Positions 59,437-64,000 of a DNA stretch of 64,000 nucleotides are shown here, in pieces. Source of the stretch: CAYJFX01 sp964370315 (GTDB taxonomy: Bacteria > Spirochaetota > Spirochaetia > Treponematales > Treponemataceae); contig CAYJIS010000003.1 in NCBI GenBank assembly GCA_964370315.1, positions 1 through 64,000 on the forward strand, given 5' to 3'. The position numbers were made by a program, and so were the translations under genes. Position 1 is the stretch's first letter. Each line of letters starts with the position of its first letter. The notes below the pieces were generated by a model. It worked only from the letters and a program-made list of their open reading frames with translations, was not told where the DNA came from and ran no database searches.

Positions 59437-60351
59437 GTGATTAAATCAAAATTGAATTGGTATGAAAATTTAAGTTCATATGGAAAAGAGACATTGGTAG
59501 CGTATTTGTTTCTTCTTCCTAGTTTATTTTTCTTTATTACATTTGTTTTATTTCCTATGGCAATGGGTATTTTTACTAGCTTTTTTGATTATACGAATTT
59601 GAATTTTGAGTTTAATGGATTAGGAAACTATATTCGCTTGTTTAATGAAAATGAGTATTTTTTACGGTCCTTAAAAAACACCTTTGTGCTTGTTATAGTT
59701 GCAGTTCCCATAATTGTACTGTTTTCACTTTTTGCAGGGTATGTATTATATTATAGAAAACCTTTTACTCGGGCTTCATTTAGGGCTATATTTTACTTGC
59801 CTGTTGTAACTGGAAGTGTTGCAGTCGTTGTATTTTGGGCATGGCTTTTTAATGAACACAATGGAGTATTAAACTGGATACTACGAGATGTGCTTGGAAC
59901 TATAGACAAGAATATTTCTTGGCTCGGTGATAAGCAGTATGCTCTTTCAACTATAATAACGGTGCTTATAACTACTAGTGTTGGACAACCCATTGTACTT
60001 TATATTGCGTCCTTAGGTAATTTAGATGTTTCGCAGCTTGAGGCGGCAAAAATTGATGGTGCAAGTGAATGGCAAGTATTTAGACATGTAACAATTCCAG
60101 GAATTATGCCTACCACGTTGTATGTTGTAATAATTACTACTATAAATACCTTTCAATGCTTTAACTTAGTTCAACTTCTTACTAATGGTGCTCCAAGTTT
60201 TCATTCAGCCACCGTAATGTTCTTAGTGTATGAGCAAGCCTTTAACTTAAAACAGTTTGGTTTTGCAAATGCTATGGGTGTATTTTTAGCTATTATCATT
60301 GGCTTAATCAGTTTAATCCAATATAAAGTATTTAAATCTGATAGCTATTAG
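59437..60351 (+). CDS. ABC sugar transporter permease 1
   Basis: A 304-residue inner-membrane protein with six membrane segments of the MalF/UgpA type and the EAA loop LEAAKIDGASEWQVFRHV, which docks the ATPase. It starts with GTG after AGGAGG. It forms the channel together with the next gene. No ATP-binding subunit is encoded in the window, so a shared MsmK/UgpC-type ATPase elsewhere is expected. Confidence 0.92.
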   Translation: MIKSKLNWYENLSSYGKETLVAYLFLLPSLFFFITFVLFPMAMGIFTSFFDYTNLNFEFNGLGNYIRLFNENEYFLRSLKNTFVLVIVAVPIIVLFSLFAGYVLYYRKPFTRASFRAIFYLPVVTGSVAVVVFWAWLFNEHNGVLNWILRDVLGTIDKNISWLGDKQYALSTIITVLITTSVGQPIVLYIASLGNLDVSQLEAAKIDGASEWQVFRHVTIPGIMPTTLYVVIITTINTFQCFNLVQLLTNGAPSFHSATVMFLVYEQAFNLKQFGFANAMGVFLAIIIGLISLIQYKVFKSDSY

Positions 60352-60378
60352 ATGAGAATTAAACAGGAGTAAATATAC

Positions 60379-61215
60379 ATGACAAAGGTAAAATCTTTTG
60401 GTAAAAAAATATTTGATAGACTTACAATGAGTGTGCTTGTATTGCTTTCTCTTATATTTGTATTCCCATTTTATTGGACAATAACTGGTTCCTTTAAAGA
60501 CCTTAGAAGTTCTTTAATATTACCACCGCAGTGGTTCCCTACAGATCCTACACTTGTTTCCTGGGAAAAACTTTTTAATCAACCTGCGGTACAGTGGTTT
60601 TTTAATAGCTTTATAATATCACTTGCATCGATGGCTTTAATTTGTTTTGTTGCAACATTAGCAGGGTATGTCTTAGCTAAAAAAAGATTTTTTGGTCGGA
60701 CTATAATATTCAGTATGTTTGTATTTGCAATGGCCCTTCCAAAACAAGTAGTTTTAGTGCCTCTTGTACAATTAGTTAGTTTTCTTAATTTTCACGATAC
60801 GTTATTTGCTGTTATTCTTCCAGCTGTTGGTTGGCCATTTGGTATATTTTTGATGAAACAATTTTCTGAAACTATACCAACTGAACTATTAGAAGCGGCA
60901 AGGATAGATGGAGCGAGTGAAATAAGAACCTTTTTGAAAATAGTTGTTCCTATGGTTAAGCCGGGTATTGGTGCTTTAGCAATTTTTACCTTTATTTCTA
61001 GTTGGAATGACTATTTTTTACAATTAATCATGTTAAACTCTAGGGCAAATCTTACTTTACAATTAGGTTTAGCAACGCTTATGAGTGAGTTTGGCGTAGA
61101 TTTTGGATTATTAATGGCTGGTGCTACCTTATCAGCCTTGCCGATTATTACTATTTTTATTTGCTTCCAAAAGTCATTTACACAAGGAATAATGATTGGA
61201 GCGGTAAAGGGTTAG
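60379..61215 (+). CDS. ABC sugar transporter permease 2
   Basis: A 278-residue permease of the MalG/UgpE type with six membrane segments and the EAA loop LEAARIDGASEIRTFLKI. It pairs with the upstream permease. ACAGGAG precedes the ATG. The nanA gene follows 33 nt later, which ties the transporter to sialic-acid use. Confidence 0.92.
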   Translation: MTKVKSFGKKIFDRLTMSVLVLLSLIFVFPFYWTITGSFKDLRSSLILPPQWFPTDPTLVSWEKLFNQPAVQWFFNSFIISLASMALICFVATLAGYVLAKKRFFGRTIIFSMFVFAMALPKQVVLVPLVQLVSFLNFHDTLFAVILPAVGWPFGIFLMKQFSETIPTELLEAARIDGASEIRTFLKIVVPMVKPGIGALAIFTFISSWNDYFLQLIMLNSRANLTLQLGLATLMSEFGVDFGLLMAGATLSALPIITIFICFQKSFTQGIMIGAVKG

Positions 61216-61248
61216 AAAAAAAAATGAGTACAACAATAGGAGTTGAGC

Positions 61249-62166
61249 ATGAGCTTAGAAAAATATAAAGGAATAATACCTGCATTTTATGCATGTTATG
61301 ATGCAAATGGAAAAGTAAGTCCTGAACGAATTCAAGATTTTACTAGATATTTGATTGATAAGGGCGTACATGGTTTGTATCCGTGTGGTTCTTCAGGGGA
61401 GTGCATTTATCAAACACTCGAAGAGAGAAAAACCACGTTAGAAAATGTTATGAAGGTGGCAAGAGGTAAAGTAACGGTAATTGCTCATGTAGCGTGTAAT
61501 GATATTGAACAAAGTAAAGAGCTTGCCCGTCATGCCCAGAGTGTTGGTGTTGATGCAATTGCCTGTATTCCGCCTATTTACTTTAAGTTAAGTGATAATC
61601 AAATTGCAGTGTATTGGAATGAGATATCCAAAGCAGCTGCAGAAACTGATTTTATGATCTATAATATTCCTCAATTAGCAGGTGTATCATTAAATGTACC
61701 TCTACTAATGGAAATGAAAAAAAATCCAAAATTTATCGGGGTAAAAAACTCTTCCATGCCCACCGTTGATATTCTGAACTGGAAAAAAGTATGTGCTAAT
61801 AATGGAGTTGTTCTTAATGGCCCTGATGAGCAACTAGTTGCAGGTTTAGCTATGGGTGCTGATGGTGGAATCGGTGGAACCTATGGTGTTATGCCGGAGC
61901 TTTATTTGAAAATATATGAGTTGATGAATAAAAATGAAGTACAAAAAGCTAGAGAAGTTCAGTTTACCGTATGTTCAATTATTGATATGTTGTGTTCATG
62001 TAAAGGCAATATGTATGGTATTATAAAGGAAGTATTAAAACTCAACGGTGTGGATATTGGAACAGCTAGGTTACCTTTAGCACAAGTAGAAAAAGAGGAT
62101 ACATCTAAAATAGATGCATGTTTTAATGAGATTAATAATGCTATTAAAAAATATTCTGAATACTAG
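61249..62166 (+). CDS. nanA: N-acetylneuraminate lyase
   Basis: A 305-residue class I aldolase of the DHDPS/NAL family that splits sialic acid into N-acetylmannosamine and pyruvate. Seen are the carboxylate-binding GSSGECIYQTLEER, the catalytic Tyr in MIYNIPQLAG and the Schiff-base Lys in FIGVKNSS. GSSGE and the overall context with an epimerase and sugar transporter favour lyase over dihydrodipicolinate synthase. The ATG at 61249 lies 6 nt after AGGAG; a TTG at 61243 overlaps that site. Confidence 0.88.
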   Translation: MSLEKYKGIIPAFYACYDANGKVSPERIQDFTRYLIDKGVHGLYPCGSSGECIYQTLEERKTTLENVMKVARGKVTVIAHVACNDIEQSKELARHAQSVGVDAIACIPPIYFKLSDNQIAVYWNEISKAAAETDFMIYNIPQLAGVSLNVPLLMEMKKNPKFIGVKNSSMPTVDILNWKKVCANNGVVLNGPDEQLVAGLAMGADGGIGGTYGVMPELYLKIYELMNKNEVQKAREVQFTVCSIIDMLCSCKGNMYGIIKEVLKLNGVDIGTARLPLAQVEKEDTSKIDACFNEINNAIKKYSEY

Positions 62167-62174
62167 GAGAAAAA

Positions 62175-63392
62175 ATGGATACAGGATTATTTACAGAAGA
62201 ATATTATAACACACTCGTTAATACTATTCTTCCGTTTTGGTTAAAACATGGTATTGATAAAGAATACGGGGGGATTTATACTGGTCTTGATATAGATGGC
62301 ACTTTAATAGAAACCGATAAATCAGTTTGGTTTCAAGGTCGTGCTCTTTGGACCTTTTCTACGGCAATTATTTTGCTTAAACAACGCCAAGAAAGTAAAA
62401 ATGAAGATAACTCTCTAATAATTGAACAATGCTTACAAGCGTGTAACGATATAGTTTTTTTTATTGAAAAATATTGCACTGATACTTCTGATGGGAGAAT
62501 GTATTTTCGAGTTACAAAAGATGGTAAGCCAGTAATAAAGCGATTAAGATATGTTTTTAGTGAAACATTTGCAATAATTGGTTTTGCAGCCTATGCTCGT
62601 GCTACTGGTAAAATAGAGTACTGTAAGAGAGCATTTGAAATATTTAATAATGTACAAAAAATCCTGAATACTCCAAATGCTTTGATACCAAAATTTGATT
62701 CATTAAATAGAAAATCACGTGGGTTTGGGCTTCCAATGATTTTATTAAATACGGTCTCTGAATTACGTTTGTGTTTTGAAATGTTTGATAGTTCAAATAT
62801 ATCATTTTGCAATGATTTTATTGATAATGTAATAACTGAAATTAAAGAATATTACGTTCGCCCAGAAAAAGAAGTAGTAATTGAGCAATGTAATTTTGAT
62901 GGGAGTATTCAACATGAACACATTGAAGGTCGTCAGCTAAATCCAGGGCATGCAATTGAAGGTGCTTGGTTTATCATGAAAGAAGGTTTATATAGAAAAG
63001 ATGTTAATTTGCAAAAACTCGGAGTAACTATGCTCGATTGGATGTGGAAATGGGGATGGGATGAACAATACGGAGGTATAATTTATTTCAGAGATATTGA
63101 TGGCAAAAGTATGAGCGAGTATTGGCATGATATGAAATTTTGGTGGCCTCAAAATGAAGCTGTGATTGCATGTGCGTATGCCTATAAAATAACAGGTGAC
63201 CAAAAATACAAAGCTAACTTCATAAAAGCACATGAATATTTTAAAGATACATTTCTTGATACTGTAAATGGTTCTTGTTTTGGTTATTTTCATAGAGACG
63301 GCTCTCGTTCTACAGATTTAAAAGGAAATATGTACAAGGGGCCTTTTCACACCCCTAGAATGTACATGGAAGTTATTGCCATAAAAATGTAG
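62175..63392 (+). CDS. AGE-family N-acylglucosamine 2-epimerase
   Basis: A 405-residue (alpha/alpha)6-barrel enzyme of the AGE/renin-binding-protein family, converting N-acetylmannosamine to N-acetylglucosamine. Seen are NPGHAIEGAWF with one catalytic His, WWPQNEAVIACAYAY and KGPFHTPRMYMEV with the second His. It follows nanA by 8 nt (GGAGAAAAA). Use of an AGE-type epimerase on the free sugar, instead of kinase NanK plus NanE, resembles the route described in Bacteroides. Cellobiose or mannose epimerase activity is a less likely alternative. Confidence 0.86.
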   Translation: MDTGLFTEEYYNTLVNTILPFWLKHGIDKEYGGIYTGLDIDGTLIETDKSVWFQGRALWTFSTAIILLKQRQESKNEDNSLIIEQCLQACNDIVFFIEKYCTDTSDGRMYFRVTKDGKPVIKRLRYVFSETFAIIGFAAYARATGKIEYCKRAFEIFNNVQKILNTPNALIPKFDSLNRKSRGFGLPMILLNTVSELRLCFEMFDSSNISFCNDFIDNVITEIKEYYVRPEKEVVIEQCNFDGSIQHEHIEGRQLNPGHAIEGAWFIMKEGLYRKDVNLQKLGVTMLDWMWKWGWDEQYGGIIYFRDIDGKSMSEYWHDMKFWWPQNEAVIACAYAYKITGDQKYKANFIKAHEYFKDTFLDTVNGSCFGYFHRDGSRSTDLKGNMYKGPFHTPRMYMEVIAIKM

Positions 63393-63434
63393 CTATTGGG
63401 TTTCTTTTATTAGATAATGTAAGACTCTCAGTTA

Positions 63435-64000
63435 CTAACGACCTTTACCATGTTTTTCTTTATATGTAAACATGTTTTTATCTGCTATTGCAAGTGTTTC
63501 ACTAAGGGTTTTTGCATTTAGAGGGTAGGCTGCAAATCCAACACTCGCTGATATATATATTTCTGTATTGTTAACAAAGAATACTGTCTCTGCAATTGTT
63601 ATAATTCTTTCTTGTAGTTGTATACATACATTGGTGTCAAATTGGGTAGGTAAAATAACTAAAAACTCGTCTCCTCCTAGACGGGCAAGAAATGAATCTT
63701 TTTTAAAATGAGATGAAAGTCGAGAAGCAAACGTTTTTAAAACTATATCACCTGCTTCATGCCCATGTGTATCGTTTACAGGTTTAAATTTGTTTAAGTC
63801 TATATAAAAAAGAGTGCATCCGTTTTTGTTTATAAAGGGATTTTCTTTTTCGAGTAAATCAAATGCTTTTCGATTTTTAAGATTTGTTATTGGGTCTGTG
63901 ATAGATTGCTCAAATGTTTTTTTCTGTTGAATTTCAATTTTTCTAAATAATATGAAGAGTAAAAGTGAAAAAGCAAAAAAAGCTAATGCTACTGCTAGCG
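63435..64000 (-). CDS. GGDEF-domain protein, C-terminal part (gene runs off the window)
   Basis: The minus strand is open from the window edge to TAG at 63435. The visible 188 residues contain one hydrophobic segment (LAVALAFFAFSLLLFILF) and then a complete diguanylate cyclase domain: DPITNLKNRKAFD, FYIDLNKFKPVNDTHGHEAGD and the active-site RLGGDEFLV. It ends YKEKHGKGR. It should make cyclic di-GMP at the membrane. The inhibitory RxxD site five residues before GGDEF is not obvious. The sensor part lies outside the window. Confidence 0.88.
   Translation of the reverse strand, partial: LAVALAFFAFSLLLFILFRKIEIQQKKTFEQSITDPITNLKNRKAFDLLEKENPFINKNGCTLFYIDLNKFKPVNDTHGHEAGDIVLKTFASRLSSHFKKDSFLARLGGDEFLVILPTQFDTNVCIQLQERIITIAETVFFVNNTEIYISASVGFAAYPLNAKTLSETLAIADKNMFTYKEKHGKGR

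Noticed and set aside
61223..61267. Small frame (ATG to TAA, 14 codons) before nanA
   Set aside because: No ribosome binding site and it overlaps the nanA start; no sign of a leader-peptide role.
1..64000. Mobile elements, CRISPR arrays, rRNA genes, replication origin
   Set aside because: I looked for transposase motifs, terminal repeats, spaced direct repeats, rRNA sequences and DnaA-box clusters by eye and saw none. A tool-based search could still find short or degraded elements.

Overview
This window is AT-rich (roughly one third G+C by eye), almost fully coding, and reads as an ordinary chromosomal segment of a free-swimming or host-associated spirochaete, most like Treponema and relatives. 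The reasons are the flgB-flgC-fliE-fliF-fliG-fliH-fliI-fliJ motility cluster, a cheA-cheW(R)-cheX-cheY chemotaxis operon with CheX in place of CheZ, a very long GreA with a giant N-terminal extension, and the tamB-bamA-skp-mutS order. I see no insertion sequence, phage, CRISPR array or plasmid feature. The species cannot be fixed from the sequence alone.

Layout. 1-349: 5' part of tmk on the minus strand. 482-10744: outer-membrane biogenesis (tamB, bamA, skp) followed by mutS, then comF and a small secreted protein of unknown function. 12342-14239: a leucine biosynthesis unit made of a promoter, a Leu-rich leader peptide, an intrinsic terminator and leuA. 14283-15476: a secreted or outer-membrane protein on the minus strand. 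15630-20875: the chemotaxis operon, followed by an atypical response-regulator-like gene and a tRNA-Val. 21912-26564: an amino-acid/cation symporter, efp, a CDF-type transporter, yebC and ruvC. 26608-27825: an orphan adenine methyltransferase.

27935-35800 is metabolic: dapL, pdxS-pdxT (PLP synthase), a ThiD/pyridoxine-kinase-type kinase, an orphan trpB behind a large palindromic operator, malic enzyme and argH. A class III adenylate cyclase overlaps argH. 37596-44683 is the flagellar basal-body/export cluster, split by a terminator after fliE. 44730-53206 holds a signal-peptidase-like gene, hemW, an unknown secreted protein, dut, lptF-lptG, tgt and a HEAT-repeat protein. The minus strand then carries long greA and a TPR protein. 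57231-63392 is a sialic-acid utilisation cluster: GntR regulator, ABC binding lipoprotein, two permeases, NanA lyase and an AGE-family epimerase. The window ends in the 3' part of a GGDEF gene.

The most interesting signals lie in non-coding DNA. (i) A classical translational attenuator, with a Leu-codon leader peptide, precedes leuA. (ii) Several genes (comF, lepB, dut, cheA, tmk, the TPR gene and the leader peptide itself) have a sigma-70-type -10 box placed so that transcription would start at or within 3 nt of the start codon, suggesting leaderless mRNAs. (iii) A 52-bp palindrome (24 of 26 pairs) sits on the trpB promoter. At protein level, CheA carries a tandem duplication of a P2-like domain, a CheW is fused to a degenerate CheR domain, and the LepB homologue has Tyr where the catalytic Lys is expected.
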